A DNA stretch of 64,000 nt, from assembly GCF_001687625.2 (NCBI RefSeq), contig NZ_CP016538.2:2572501-2636500 (forward strand), in the 5' to 3' direction. Both the position numbers and the translations under genes were made by a program. Numbering within the stretch: the first letter of the stretch is position 1; each line of letters begins with the position of its first letter. Of this stretch, positions 9,271-18,142 are shown one piece after another. Origin of the DNA: Planococcus maritimus (lineage in GTDB: Bacteria; Bacillota; Bacilli; Bacillales_A; Planococcaceae). A model generated the notes under the pieces. It was not told the DNA's origin. It worked only from the letters and a program-made list of their open reading frames with translations, and did not search any database.

Positions 9271-10205
9271 GTAGTTTCCTCCTGAGTAAATCTGCGGACG
9301 GCACATAATTCTTTGTCGTAGACTGTGCCTTCGAGACGGATGATTTCAATCGCTTTTCCGGATGTGGGTGAATGAATCATCATGCCTTGCCCGTAGTAAA
9401 TGCCGACATGATGAAGTTTTCCTTGTCCTTCTTCGTAGGCGAAGAATAATAAATCGCCTACTTGCCAAGCATCGGCATCAAATCGGTCCACTTCCACTCC
9501 TTCTGTCGACTGATCTCCCGCATCGCGTGATATGTATAAACCGTTTGCTTTTAGCATATGATGGGCGAGGCCGGAGCAGTCATAGCCGAAGCTCGACATG
9601 CCGCCCCAGAAATACTGCAAGCCCAAAAACCGCTCTGCCATACTGGCGATCGACGAGCCACTCCCCAATGGAATTTGTTCGGGCGATGGAACGAGTTGGA
9701 TGTGCTGCGCTTCAATATGGGCATCGCCATCTGGCGTGGAGACTTGGACATGGGTTTCATTTGCATCGTAGACCGGCAACAAGCTATTGAACGGAATCGA
9801 CATAAGCGGTAGGCGGTCCAGCGTCCATAACTGCGCTTTATCAGCGGTCACGCGCGCATAGCTTCGCCCTGAGAGTGAATCGGTTTCCTTTAGATGTGCT
9901 AGAGGCACCCACCCTGGATAGCCGCGCTCATCTTTATGGCTTGGCTGCCAAGGCGCGATGATCTTTGCCCATGCCCCGTCAATTTCTTCTATTAACACAG
10001 GCTCTCGGTATAGCAGCTGCGTTTGAAGGCGATTGCCCAAAGTGAGGTCTTTCGTTTGCTGTTGGTTCATCGCTTCACGCCATTTATTGATGTTCGGCAT
10101 ATCTGCAATAGCGTATGCATCCACTTCCCTAACTTTATCGGGATGAGTCCAGACGCTTGTCACGGGGACGCGGCAGACCCATTCCGTCGATTGTGTTTGT
10201 GGCAT
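9267..10205 (-). CDS. ykfC: NlpC/P60 endopeptidase YkfC (gamma-D-glutamyl-L-amino acid peptidase)
   Basis: 312-residue cytosolic cysteine peptidase that cleaves the gamma-D-Glu-diamino acid bond of imported murein peptides, releasing L-Ala-D-Glu. Two SH3-like segments (about residues 8-80 and 90-180) precede an NlpC/P60 domain. Catalytic Cys is in GYDCSGLAHHM and His in LHHVGIYYG. The ATG at 10205 follows GGAGAGG; an upstream in-frame extension into ykfB is not supported by a ribosome site. There is no signal peptide, in keeping with a recycling enzyme rather than a wall autolysin. Confidence 0.9.
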   Translation of the reverse strand: MPQTQSTEWVCRVPVTSVWTHPDKVREVDAYAIADMPNINKWREAMNQQQTKDLTLGNRLQTQLLYREPVLIEEIDGAWAKIIAPWQPSHKDERGYPGWVPLAHLKETDSLSGRSYARVTADKAQLWTLDRLPLMSIPFNSLLPVYDANETHVQVSTPDGDAHIEAQHIQLVPSPEQIPLGSGSSIASMAERFLGLQYFWGGMSSFGYDCSGLAHHMLKANGLYISRDAGDQSTEGVEVDRFDADAWQVGDLLFFAYEEGQGKLHHVGIYYGQGMMIHSPTSGKAIEIIRLEGTVYDKELCAVRRFTQEETT

Positions 10206-10206
10206 A

Positions 10207-11313
10207 TTATCCTCTCCGTTCGCGTAAAGTTTCCAGGAACTGCTCCGCATCGATGCCAAGTCCTGGCTCATCTGAAAAGTGGATAGCTTTGCCACTATAT
10301 TGGATGCCACCCGGCAATAGATCCTCTTTCAGCATGAGCGGCGCATCAAAGTCAAAACGCGTGACATTCGGCTGGCTCGCTGCGAAATGAGCAGCTGCCG
10401 TCAAGCCGAGTTTCGATTCAATCATGCTGCCGGTCATGCACCGCACGCCAAAAGCCTCAGCAAGCACATTGATTTTCAAAGCTTGGTGGATGCCGCCCGC
10501 TTTCATCAATTTAATATTAATCAAGTCAGCTGCGCGCAATTCTAAAACGCGTCTTGCATCAACTGGTGAAAACACGCTCTCGTCCGCCATGATTGGCGTT
10601 AAGGTGCGATCGGTGACGAATTTCAAGCCTTCAATATCATTGGCCAGCACCGGCTGCTCGATCAATTCGATATTGAATCCGGCATCTTCCATCCGAGTAA
10701 TGATGCGCACCGCCGATTTTGGGTCCCATCCTTGGTTGGCATCTAAACGTAACGTAACTTTGTCGCCAACTCGCTTGCGGATCGCTTGGATTCTTTTGAA
10801 ATCATTCTCCGCCTGGTCGATTCCGACTTTCACCTTCAAGACCGTAAAGCCCTGCTGCTCATAGTGTGCCGCATCTTCGGCCATTTCTTCCGGCGCATTG
10901 ACCGACACCGTGTAATCGGTCTCGATCGATTCCCGGTAACCGCCAAGAAACTGGGTCAAGGACATACCCGCCTGTTGGGCAATCAAATCATAGAGCGCCA
11001 TATCGACAGCGGCTTTGGCGCTCGTGTTGCCGACCAGCGTTTTATGGAGCTTGTCAAAAAGCTGGTCACGGCGCCGCAAGTCCATCCCGATCAATCCTGT
11101 GCCAATCAATTGGATTGCCTGTTCGATGGCATCCAGCGTATCGCCCGTAATAACGTGTGTCGGCGGTGCCTCCCCAAAACCGGAGCGTCCATCTTGTGTC
11201 GCGAGATGAACGATGACCGCCTCAGCTGCTTCTACTGTCCGGAGCGCAGTCTTGAACGGCTTTTTTAAAGGAACCGCTATCCGGTAGGTCTCGACAGACG
11301 CTACAACGGACAT
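10207..11313 (-). CDS. ykfB: L-Ala-D/L-Glu epimerase YkfB
   Basis: Enolase-superfamily muconate-lactonising subgroup enzyme, 368 residues. It converts L-Ala-D-Glu from murein turnover to L-Ala-L-Glu, which ordinary dipeptidases can split. Visible active-site elements are the LKVKVG lysine pair (about residue 160), metal ligands in LRLDANQGW, ELIEQP and MADES, and the distal lysine in NIKLMKAGG. The start lies 1 nt after the ykfA stop, so translation is coupled. Order ykfA-ykfB-ykfC-ykfD matches B. subtilis. Confidence 0.92.
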   Translation of the reverse strand: MSVVASVETYRIAVPLKKPFKTALRTVEAAEAVIVHLATQDGRSGFGEAPPTHVITGDTLDAIEQAIQLIGTGLIGMDLRRRDQLFDKLHKTLVGNTSAKAAVDMALYDLIAQQAGMSLTQFLGGYRESIETDYTVSVNAPEEMAEDAAHYEQQGFTVLKVKVGIDQAENDFKRIQAIRKRVGDKVTLRLDANQGWDPKSAVRIITRMEDAGFNIELIEQPVLANDIEGLKFVTDRTLTPIMADESVFSPVDARRVLELRAADLINIKLMKAGGIHQALKINVLAEAFGVRCMTGSMIESKLGLTAAAHFAASQPNVTRFDFDAPLMLKEDLLPGGIQYSGKAIHFSDEPGLGIDAEQFLETLRERRG

Positions 11314-11314
11314 G

Positions 11315-12238
11315 TCACTCGACCCCCGGCAGGATGGTCAAAGTTTTCGCATCGGCATCGAGCCGCGCTTTTACGCCAAGCGGCAGAGAGAAATTCGGTT
11401 CGCAATGGCCGATCTTAAAGCCTTTGACGACTGGAATGTCCATGTCGCTAAAATAATCATTCAATACTTGGTCGAGCGTCCACGATTGCTCAGGCTTTTT
11501 CGGCTCGGCGTTTTTAAAATCGCCGATGACAATCCCAGCCACTTGTTCGAACTTGCGCGCCATTTTAAGCTGGTTTAGCATTTCATCAACTTGGTATGGC
11601 TCTTCTCCCGTATCTTCAATTAATAAGATCTTTTCTTTCGTGTCGATTTCGAATTTCGTCCCAAGAGTCCCGCGAATCAAGGATAAATTGCCCCCGACTA
11701 GTTCACCATCAGCCATGCCGCCCGATAAAGTTTCCAGTTCAGAGATGGTTTCATCGTAATGCAGTTCGAAAGGCTGAAACATTTGTCCGAACATGCGGCC
11801 GCTGCGCTCGTGAAATTCTGGCTTTCCAACGTCTGACGCCAACATCGGCCCGTGGAACGTCACCAGTTCTGCATACATTCCGATGGCATTATGTAAGAAC
11901 GTCACATCTGAATAACCCCAGAAAATCTTCGGGTTTTCTTTGATCATGGCGTAGTCGATTCGGTCTGCGTAGCGAGCCGCTCCGTATCCCCCGCCAGCAC
12001 AGATAATGGCTTTTACTTCTGGGTCTTCGAACATGGCGTGTAAATCCGCTAACCGCTCGTCATCGCTTCCAGCTAAATAACCATTTTTCGCTTCGACGGA
12101 TTTGCCCATTTTCACGTTCAATCCCATTTCTTCTAAAAATGGCAAAGCTTTTTTCAAATTCTCTAAGTTCGGCGGGCTGGATGGAGAAATGATCCCCACC
12201 GTATCCCCTTTTTGCAATCGTTTTGGCATTGTGCGCAT
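11315..12238 (-). CDS. ykfA: LD-carboxypeptidase family protein YkfA (S66 peptidase)
   Basis: 307-residue S66-family serine peptidase. It is thought to remove the terminal D-Ala from murein tetrapeptides or act on related muropeptides in the cytosol. The family signature is IFWGYSDVTFLHNA, with the nucleophilic Ser after WGY, and the catalytic Glu/His lie in the C-terminal half (KGFKIGHCEPNFSLPLG). The start at 12238 is chosen over the longer frame because GAGGAGTGAG lies eight bases upstream. It is the first enzyme gene after the transporter genes. Confidence 0.9.
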   Translation of the reverse strand: MRTMPKRLQKGDTVGIISPSSPPNLENLKKALPFLEEMGLNVKMGKSVEAKNGYLAGSDDERLADLHAMFEDPEVKAIICAGGGYGAARYADRIDYAMIKENPKIFWGYSDVTFLHNAIGMYAELVTFHGPMLASDVGKPEFHERSGRMFGQMFQPFELHYDETISELETLSGGMADGELVGGNLSLIRGTLGTKFEIDTKEKILLIEDTGEEPYQVDEMLNQLKMARKFEQVAGIVIGDFKNAEPKKPEQSWTLDQVLNDYFSDMDIPVVKGFKIGHCEPNFSLPLGVKARLDADAKTLTILPGVE

Positions 12239-12302
12239 ATTGCTCACTCCTCTTGTTTTCTGTTCTTCACTCATTAAAACTACCAGTTTTCCTCAGTGAA
12301 AA

Positions 12303-12341
12303 ACAGAAAAGCGCGGCGCTTGGCCGCGCTTCTGTTTTTTC
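12303..12341 (-). terminator. Bidirectional-looking hairpin between dppE and ykfA
   Basis: Arms AGCGCGGC/GCCGCGCT extended by ACAGAA/TTCTGT, with T-rich tracts on both sides. On the minus strand it lies between dppE and ykfA and could partly terminate transcription, keeping binding protein above the enzymes. Confidence 0.65.
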
Positions 12342-12369
12342 AAGTGATTACGACCGTTGATTAGGCGTA

Positions 12370-12652
12370 ATCGCTTTTAGTTTTATCCAGCTCCTTGCCC
12401 CCAACTCCTCGGGTCGTAAGCCAACCCAGCATTGCGGCAAAGAGCGCCGCTTCGGGGAATTGTCTTATGCCTGTCGGGGGCCCGCCGGAAGCGGGTCAGC
12501 TAAGCGTTGCGACAGGACGTCGCGCACTTAGCTTAGCCTCGACTCGGGCGTGATCGCTTTTAGTTTTATCCAGCTCCTTGCCCCCAACTCCTCGGGTCGT
12601 AAGCCAACCCAGCATTGCGGCAAAGAGCGCCGCATTGCTGATCTGTCTTACG
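12370..12652 (+). repeat. Two 55-nt hairpin repeats in an 81-bp exact direct repeat, with a GACGTCCTGTC-core element between
   Basis: Bases 12370-12450 recur exactly at 12553-12633. Each copy starts a 55-nt hairpin (12415-12469 and 12598-12652) with CGTAAG at one end and CTTATG or CTTACG at the other. Between them an inverted copy of the element with core GCGACAGGACGTCGC (12509-12523) has TCAGCTAAGC and GCTTAGC arms. The region separates dppE from the hairpin at 12303; no gene is seen. Confidence 0.88.
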
Positions 12653-12682
12653 CCTGTCGGAGCTGAACGGGGGCAGTCGCTT

Positions 12683-14308
12683 TTAGTTTTTATCCGCTGT
12701 CTTAAGGTCGATGTACCCTACCGGATGGCGGAGGATGCCTTCGATGCCTTCTTTTTGCAGCTGGACTTGGTTATAGAAATGAATCGGGAAGATCGGCATT
12801 TCGTCCATCAGGATTTTTTCTGCTTCGATCAATGTTTCCCAGCGTGCGGCAGAGTCTGTTTCTGCTTTCGCTTCTGCGATGAGTTGGTCGAATTCTTCGT
12901 TGGACCATTGTGTGCGGTTCATGGAAGAGTCAGTGATGAAGCTTTCCAGCGCGTTGACTGGATCTGCGTAGTCATGGATGAATGAGCTGCGCGACAATTG
13001 GTATTTGAATTCTTTTTGCTCGGTCAAGAAGACGCTTGCCTCGACGTTTTGAAGTTCAACGTCTACATCCAAAGCAGTCTTGAACTGGTCTTGCAATGTT
13101 TCAGCAATGTTTTGATGAGATTCGCTCGTCGAGTAGGAAATCGTCACTGGCGGCAGTTCATCCCAGCCTTCTTCTTCCATACCTTCTTCAAGCAATTGCT
13201 TCGCTTTGTCAGCGTCGAATTTCACCAATTCGCCCGCTTCGTCGCGGAATTCCTGGCCGTTCGGTCCTTCAAATCCGTAAGAAACAAAGCCGTACGCCGG
13301 TTTTTCACCGTTTTTCGTGACGTATTGGACGATATCATCCTGGTTCACCGCGTAAGCGAATGCTTGGCGGACTTTTTTATTCGTGAATGGTTCTTCTTCT
13401 ACATTATAGCGATAGAAATACGTACCTGCCTGGTCCATCGTGCCAAGTTCAGGGGAATCCTGCAATTGCTCGGACATTTCAGCTGGTACACTCGATACGT
13501 CCAGTTCGCCCGCTTCGTACATTTGGTATTCTGTGTTCGGATCGTTGACCATTGCCCAGTGGACTTTATCCAAGTTTACGTTTTCCGCGTCCCAATACTC
13601 TTCGTTCTTCTCAAAAACGAAATCTTCGTCATGGCTCCAAGAAGCCAAGTTGAACGGCCCGTTTCCGACAAAGCTGTCCGCTTCTGTATGCCAGTCCGGA
13701 TTTTCCGTAGCGGTCGCTTCGTGGATCGGGAAGAAGCTTGGGTTGGTGATGATGTTCAAGAATGCTTCTGTCGGCTCTGTCAATTTCACGACAAACGTTT
13801 TGTCGTCTTCTGCAGAAATTGCCACGTCTTCTACAGCGCCTTCTCCGTTGTTATACGCTTCTGCGCCTTCAATGAAGTACGCAAGGAATGCGGCTGGAGA
13901 AGCTGTTTCCGGGTCCAGCATATGCTGCCAAGCGAATACGAAATCGCCAGCTGTGACCGGTTCGCCGTTCGACCAATTGGCCTCTTCACGGATGTTGAAC
14001 GTGTAGGTCAAACCGTCTTCTGAGACGTCGATCGATTCAGCTGTCGCTTCGACTGGCTGAGACGATTCATCAAGACGTGTCAAACCTTCCATTAAGTTGT
14101 TCAAAGCACCCCATGATACTGCGTTAAAGCCGATCGATGGGTCGAATGAAGTCGGTTCTTCACCGTTATTCATAAATAGTGTTTTCTCTCCGCCGGAATC
14201 TGCGGTGCCTTCTTCGCCTGAATCACTGCCCGCGTCTTCGCTCGCTGTACAAGCGGCGAGAACGAATACGAACATTGCCATCAGAAATAATACGAGCCAT
14301 TTCTTCAT
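12683..14308 (-). CDS. dppE: Dipeptide/murein-peptide substrate-binding lipoprotein DppE
   Basis: 541-residue extracellular solute-binding protein (SBP family 5) tethered by a lipid. A signal peptide ends in the lipobox LAAC at about residues 17-20. A Ser/Glu/Gly-rich acidic linker follows, then the mature domain with EPTSFDPSIGFN, the FAWQHMLDPETASP motif region and VRQAFAYAVNQ. The ATG at 14308 has AGGGGGAAC upstream. The mature domain is notably acidic, rich in Glu and Asp. Its position after dppD and before ykfA matches B. subtilis dppE. Confidence 0.92.
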   Translation of the reverse strand: MKKWLVLFLMAMFVFVLAACTASEDAGSDSGEEGTADSGGEKTLFMNNGEEPTSFDPSIGFNAVSWGALNNLMEGLTRLDESSQPVEATAESIDVSEDGLTYTFNIREEANWSNGEPVTAGDFVFAWQHMLDPETASPAAFLAYFIEGAEAYNNGEGAVEDVAISAEDDKTFVVKLTEPTEAFLNIITNPSFFPIHEATATENPDWHTEADSFVGNGPFNLASWSHDEDFVFEKNEEYWDAENVNLDKVHWAMVNDPNTEYQMYEAGELDVSSVPAEMSEQLQDSPELGTMDQAGTYFYRYNVEEEPFTNKKVRQAFAYAVNQDDIVQYVTKNGEKPAYGFVSYGFEGPNGQEFRDEAGELVKFDADKAKQLLEEGMEEEGWDELPPVTISYSTSESHQNIAETLQDQFKTALDVDVELQNVEASVFLTEQKEFKYQLSRSSFIHDYADPVNALESFITDSSMNRTQWSNEEFDQLIAEAKAETDSAARWETLIEAEKILMDEMPIFPIHFYNQVQLQKEGIEGILRHPVGYIDLKTADKN

Positions 14309-14368
14309 GTGTGTTCCCCCTAAAATTTTCTTGTGTATGTGAATGCGCAAATGCGCCCCCAGCCAAAT

Positions 14369-15505
14369 TTATCTTGCAAAAGCCTGTTCATCGATCAATT
14401 TTTGAGCCCTTGGATCTTGCAGCCAGCAATCCACTTTATGCGTTTCTGACAAGGTCGTCACTTCCGGATAAACATTCGTGCAGACATCCATCGAAAAAGG
14501 GCAGCGGGCAGCGAATGCGCAGCCACTTGGCGGTGCGAATAGATCGGGCGGCGTGCCGTCGATCGGTTTCAGCTCCCCACCCGCGAGGTCGAGCCTTGGC
14601 ACGGACGTCAATAAGCCCTTGGTGTATGGATGCTGCGGGTTGTAGAAAATCTCACGCTTGTCGCCAGTCTCAATGACTTTCCCGGCGTACATGACTGCGA
14701 TGCGATCCGCGATTTTGGCAACCACACCGAGGTCGTGTGTGATCAAGATAATCGACACGCCGGTTTTTGCTTGAATTTCTTCGAATAGTTCCAGAATCTG
14801 CGCTTGGATCGTCACATCAAGCGCTGTTGTTGGCTCATCGGCAATCAAGAGTTCCGGTTCGCAGATCAAAGCAATCGCAATGACGATGCGCTGCCTCATG
14901 CCTCCTGAGAATTGGTGAGGGTATTGCTTGAGCCGTTCATCCGGATTCGGAATGCCGACCAGCTTGAGCATGTCGATCGCCCGCTCTTTCGCTTCTGCTT
15001 TGCTCAAGTTCTTGTGCTGTTTGACACCTTCCGTCAATTGTTCACCAATTGTTAAGGTCGGATTGAGCGCAGTCATCGGATCCTGGAAAATCATCGAGAT
15101 GTCGACGCCCTGTATTTTGCGCATTTCTTTCTTCGATAATTTGGTGAGATCCTGTGTTTTGAAATGAACGCCTTTGGAACTGATTTTGCCCGGTGGCTGC
15201 TGAATCAAGCCCATGATGGCATTGGAAGTCACTGATTTTCCACACCCCGACTCCCCGACGATTGCTAAGGTCTCTCCTTTATACAAGTCGAAATTGACGC
15301 CGCGCACGGCTTGTACGGTTCCGCCATATGTATTGAAAGTCACATGCAAATCCTGCACGGACAAGATACGTTCGTCCGTGACAGTCTTGCGTTTTTTCGG
15401 TTTGACTATCTTTCCGCGTTGACCCGAGTGATCGACTGCATCGATATCCATCCCATCTTCTAAACGGGTGCGCGCCAATTCTTCAGCTATCTGCTTTCCT
15501 GTCAT
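14369..15505 (-). CDS. dppD: Dipeptide ABC transporter ATP-binding protein DppD
   Basis: 378-residue cytosolic ATPase with Walker [11 protein letters not shown]-loop [12 protein letters not shown], signature [12 protein letters not shown], Walker B LLIADEPT and the C-terminal Cys motif [14 protein letters not shown]. It begins with a polar, basic extension of about 40 residues before the ABC core (core starts near [11 protein letters not shown]), longer than usual. The ATG at 15505 follows GAGGAAGTG, which overlaps the end of dppC; the extension could instead be bypassed by an internal start, but no better site is visible. Confidence 0.9.
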   Translation of the reverse strand: MTGKQIAEELARTRLEDGMDIDAVDHSGQRGKIVKPKKRKTVTDERILSVQDLHVTFNTYGGTVQAVRGVNFDLYKGETLAIVGESGCGKSVTSNAIMGLIQQPPGKISSKGVHFKTQDLTKLSKKEMRKIQGVDISMIFQDPMTALNPTLTIGEQLTEGVKQHKNLSKAEAKERAIDMLKLVGIPNPDERLKQYPHQFSGGMRQRIVIAIALICEPELLIADEPTTALDVTIQAQILELFEEIQAKTGVSIILITHDLGVVAKIADRIAVMYAGKVIETGDKREIFYNPQHPYTKGLLTSVPRLDLAGGELKPIDGTPPDLFAPPSGCAFAARCPFSMDVCTNVYPEVTTLSETHKVDCWLQDPRAQKLIDEQAFAR

Positions 15506-15509
15506 GTCA

Positions 15510-16430
15510 TCACTTCCTCATCTTTGGATCGAGTGCATCTTGCAGCCCGTCTCCAAGTACGTTAAATGCGAACATCGTCAATGAAATAAATAATGCCGGG
15601 AAGAACAAGCGCCACCAATCGCCGGTAATGATGACTGGCAAAGCATCGTTCGCCATGACGCCCCAACTCGCAAACGGCGCCTGAATCCCGAGACCGAGGA
15701 AGCTCAAGAATGCTTCAGCGAAAATCGCACTCGGCACCGTTAAAGTCATTTGAACGATGATTGGCCCCATTGAGTTTGGGATCAAGTTTTTGCGAATGAT
15801 GCGCGGTGTCTTTGCTCCAAATGATTTCGATGCCGTGACGAATTCATAGTTTTTCACTTGCAACACTTGTCCCCTGACAATACGCGCCATGCCGACCCAG
15901 CCCGTGATGGTGAGTGCCAGAATGATGGTCCATAAAGACGGTCCCATGACGACGAGCAATAAGATAACGACCAGCAAATACGGTAAGCCATAAAGGATTT
16001 CGATGATGCGCATCATAACAGCATCGATTTTTCCGCCTTTATAGCCGGCAATGCCGCCGTAAACGATGCCGATAACAAAATCGATCAACGCGGCCATCAA
16101 GCCGACGAATAGTGAAATGCGTGCCCCGTACCAAGTGCGGGTAAAAACGTCACGTCCTGCTTCATCCGTCCCAAACCAATGGGTCGCGCTCGGCGACTGG
16201 TTTTGATTCGGCAAATCTTGTGTTGTGACGGAATGCGGTGAAAATACAGGGCCGAATATCGCCATTACAGCGAGCAGTGCCAGGAAAATCAGTCCGAGCA
16301 TCGCCAGTTTGTTTTGCTTCAGCCTGCGCCAGGCGTCTTTCCAATAGGAAAGCGACGGGCGCACGACGGCTTCTTTTTCATCTGTATGGTTGTCAGATGG
16401 ACGGAACCAATCATTACGAACCTGCGTCAT
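15510..16430 (-). CDS. dppC: Dipeptide ABC transporter permease DppC
   Basis: 306-residue inner-membrane permease with an N-terminal cytosolic stretch and six transmembrane helices. The binding-protein-dependent permease EAA loop is recognisable as EFVTASKSFGAKTPRIIRKN. HWFGTDEAGRDVFTR is typical of DppC/OppC. I take the ATG at 16430, which shares one base with the dppB stop (TGATG) and follows AAGGTG; a GTG one codon upstream is possible. Confidence 0.92.
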   Translation of the reverse strand: MTQVRNDWFRPSDNHTDEKEAVVRPSLSYWKDAWRRLKQNKLAMLGLIFLALLAVMAIFGPVFSPHSVTTQDLPNQNQSPSATHWFGTDEAGRDVFTRTWYGARISLFVGLMAALIDFVIGIVYGGIAGYKGGKIDAVMMRIIEILYGLPYLLVVILLLVVMGPSLWTIILALTITGWVGMARIVRGQVLQVKNYEFVTASKSFGAKTPRIIRKNLIPNSMGPIIVQMTLTVPSAIFAEAFLSFLGLGIQAPFASWGVMANDALPVIITGDWWRLFFPALFISLTMFAFNVLGDGLQDALDPKMRK

Positions 16431-17365
16431 CACACATCACCTTCTTTCTTGTGCAGCTTGATGCGCGGATCCAAAATGCCGTAGACGATATCGACGAGAA
16501 ACAGCATAAAAATCAAGAACGCACTGTAGAATACCGTTGTGCCCATGATGACCGGATAATCGCGGTTATTGATTGAATCGACAAAGTATTTGCCCATCCC
16601 CGGAATCGCGAAAATTTTCTCGATGACAAAGGTTCCGGTCAAAATGCCGGCAAGCAAGGTGCCCATGATCGTCACGACTGGCATCAAGGCATTGCGCAGT
16701 GCATGACGCCACACGATACGCATCGGTTTAATGCCCTTGGCGCGGGCCATTTTGATGTAATCCTGCGTCAGCACTTCAAGCATACTCGAACGTGTCAGCC
16801 GGGCAATGATCGCCATTGGCCCGGTCGCAAGCGCCAGTACCGGTAGCACCATATGCATCGGGCTGGTCCAGGTTGCGGGAGGGAAGATATTCCAGTTAAC
16901 TGCGAGTTGCTGGATCAACACCGTTGCGAGGACAAAGTTCGGAATCGAGATCCCAATGACGGCAAAAGCCATGGCCGCGTAATCGATCATTTTGTTATGC
17001 CGCAGCGCAGCCATTGTCCCGAGAATAATTCCGGAGACGACCGCAACAAGAATGGTGATCATTCCAAGTTCGAAGGAAATCGGGAAGCCCCTGGCCAGTA
17101 GTTCATTGACCGTTCGGTTCGGGTCTTTGATCGACGGCCCGAAATCGAATGTGACGATCGATTGCATATAACTCAAGTATTGAATATGTAGAGGCTGATC
17201 GAGCTTATAGAAACGCTCCAGGTTCGCCTGTACCGTTTCGTTCGTGTTGCGGTCACTTTCAAGCGGCGACCCGGGAACGGCATGCATCAGGAAAAACGTC
17301 AATGTCGCAATGATGAAAATCGTCACGAGCATCATTAAAAATCGTTTGAGTATGTATTTGCCCAT
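16430..17365 (-). CDS. dppB: Dipeptide ABC transporter permease DppB
   Basis: 311-residue permease with six predicted transmembrane helices. N-terminal ILKRFLMMLVTIFIIATLTFFL and LDQPLHIQYLSYM are DppB/OppB features, and the EAA loop is DYIKMARAKGIKPMRIVWRHA. It is the first gene of the operon; GGAGGAAG precedes the ATG. B. subtilis has dppA (a D-aminopeptidase) before dppB, which is missing here. Confidence 0.93.
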   Translation of the reverse strand: MGKYILKRFLMMLVTIFIIATLTFFLMHAVPGSPLESDRNTNETVQANLERFYKLDQPLHIQYLSYMQSIVTFDFGPSIKDPNRTVNELLARGFPISFELGMITILVAVVSGIILGTMAALRHNKMIDYAAMAFAVIGISIPNFVLATVLIQQLAVNWNIFPPATWTSPMHMVLPVLALATGPMAIIARLTRSSMLEVLTQDYIKMARAKGIKPMRIVWRHALRNALMPVVTIMGTLLAGILTGTFVIEKIFAIPGMGKYFVDSINNRDYPVIMGTTVFYSAFLIFMLFLVDIVYGILDPRIKLHKKEGDV

Positions 17366-17450
17366 TATTTCTTCCTCCTAACAGAACCTCGCTTGCATCA
17401 TCAACTAACGTATCATGATGTAAAATTCCCCTTTGTTTGTCTTATTCGGA

Positions 17451-17465
17451 ATATTTTTGAAACTT
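17451..17465. promoter_or_regulatory. CodY-box-like sequence downstream of the dpp promoter
   Basis: ATATTTTTGAAACTT matches the CodY consensus AATTTTCWGAAAATT at 11 of 15 positions. It starts about 4 bp downstream of the predicted transcription start of dppB, where a bound repressor would block transcription. B. subtilis dpp is a known CodY target. The match is imperfect in AT-rich DNA. Confidence 0.4.
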
Positions 17466-17475
17466 CACGTCAATT

Positions 17476-17504
17476 AATATAGCAATATTGCAAGAATATT
17501 TCAA
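17476..17504 (-). promoter_or_regulatory. Sigma-A promoter of the dpp-ykf operon
   Basis: On the minus strand, TTGAAA (17499-17504), a 17-bp spacer and TATATT (17476-17481) lie about 110 bp upstream of the dppB start. Confidence 0.65.
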
Positions 17505-17882
17505 TATAATTTTTTATTCTAAAAAATTCATCCTTATTCATTTCAACCGAAAAACATTCATCGACCCACTCACTTCCCACTAAAAATGGATTTTTTTCTG
17601 TATATATTCTGCATGAATGAGGCCATTGATTTTTCCCACTATAATTATTTGAGTTCAAAACGAGCCGAATTCCTTCATTTATTGGCTTGTCTTAAACCAT
17701 ACCGGTACTCTTGAACGAAAGGAGCTTCTATATTTATTTTAATTTTTAGAATATTTGGTAATTTAGACTCATGCATTTTCTTCCAATTCCTTTTAGACTG
17801 TAAACAAGTTATAAATAGTTCAACTGGACACTATAACTGGCAAACAGGGTTTCCCGACAATCACAAGAAGGAGCGGATCATC
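17505..17882. other. Non-coding stretch upstream of the dpp operon and the small plus-strand gene
   Basis: AT-rich. One minus-strand open frame (17470-17658) overlaps the dpp promoter, has no ribosome site and is not called. No confident promoter was found for the gene at 17883. Confidence 0.5.
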
Positions 17883-17990
17883 ATGAATAATTTTGAAAAA
17901 GTACTCGAGATGCAATGGGGAGATCTTGCGCTGGGCGTAACAGGTTCTGCCGTTATCATGTTAGCCCTTAATTACTTCATGCTCATGTAG
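17883..17990 (+). CDS. 35-residue single-span membrane peptide
   Basis: The reading frame begins MNNFEKVLEMQWGDLALG and ends VIMLALNYFMLM. A short amphipathic N-terminus precedes one hydrophobic segment (about residues 15-35). An AAGAAGGAGCGGATC ribosome site sits at the right distance and a strong terminator follows at 18022, so it looks like a real transcription unit. I do not recognise a family. A regulatory, stress-related or toxin-like membrane peptide are all possible and none is supported further. Confidence 0.6.
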   Translation: MNNFEKVLEMQWGDLALGVTGSAVIMLALNYFMLM

Positions 17991-18003
17991 AAAGGAGCAC
18001 CAT

Positions 18004-18024
18004 ATGATTTCCGAACATACGTAA
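18004..18024 (+). CDS. Possible hexapeptide frame MISEHT with strong ribosome site
   Basis: AAAGGAG at 17991-17997 is followed seven bases later by ATG and six codons, ending in TAA inside the terminator stem base. It directly follows the 35-residue peptide gene. The ribosome site is better than chance for such a place, but a peptide this short may be a remnant or a translation-regulating mini-frame. Confidence 0.3.
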   Translation: MISEHT

Positions 18025-18059
18025 AAGCCCTTTTCCGATCGACGGAAGAGGGCTTTTAG
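18022..18059 (+). terminator. Terminator of the small membrane peptide unit
   Basis: AAAAGCCCTTTTCCG and CGGAAGAGGGCTTTT arms around ATCGA, followed by TAGCATGTTTTTT. Confidence 0.85.
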
Positions 18060-18074
18060 CATGTTTTTTCCCAT

Positions 18075-18113
18075 ATAAAAACGCCTGCTCTCGAATTCCC
18101 GGGCAGGCGTTGC
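18075..18113 (-). terminator. Terminator of the IDEAL-domain gene
   Basis: AACGCCTGC/GCAGGCGTT arms with a 14-nt loop, and TTTTT on the minus-strand exit side. Confidence 0.8.
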
Positions 18114-18142
18114 TTATCCATAGGCTGTTTGTAAATGTATCA

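Noticed and set aside
12341..12682. Insertion sequence with transposase
   Set aside because: No open frame of transposase size is present in this or any other repeat region of the window; only short non-coding elements are seen.
12998..14023. 341-residue open frame on the plus strand
   Set aside because: Antisense to dppE, created by its Glu-rich coding bias.
17470..17658. 62-residue minus-strand frame upstream of dppB
   Set aside because: Overlaps the predicted dpp promoter and has no ribosome site.
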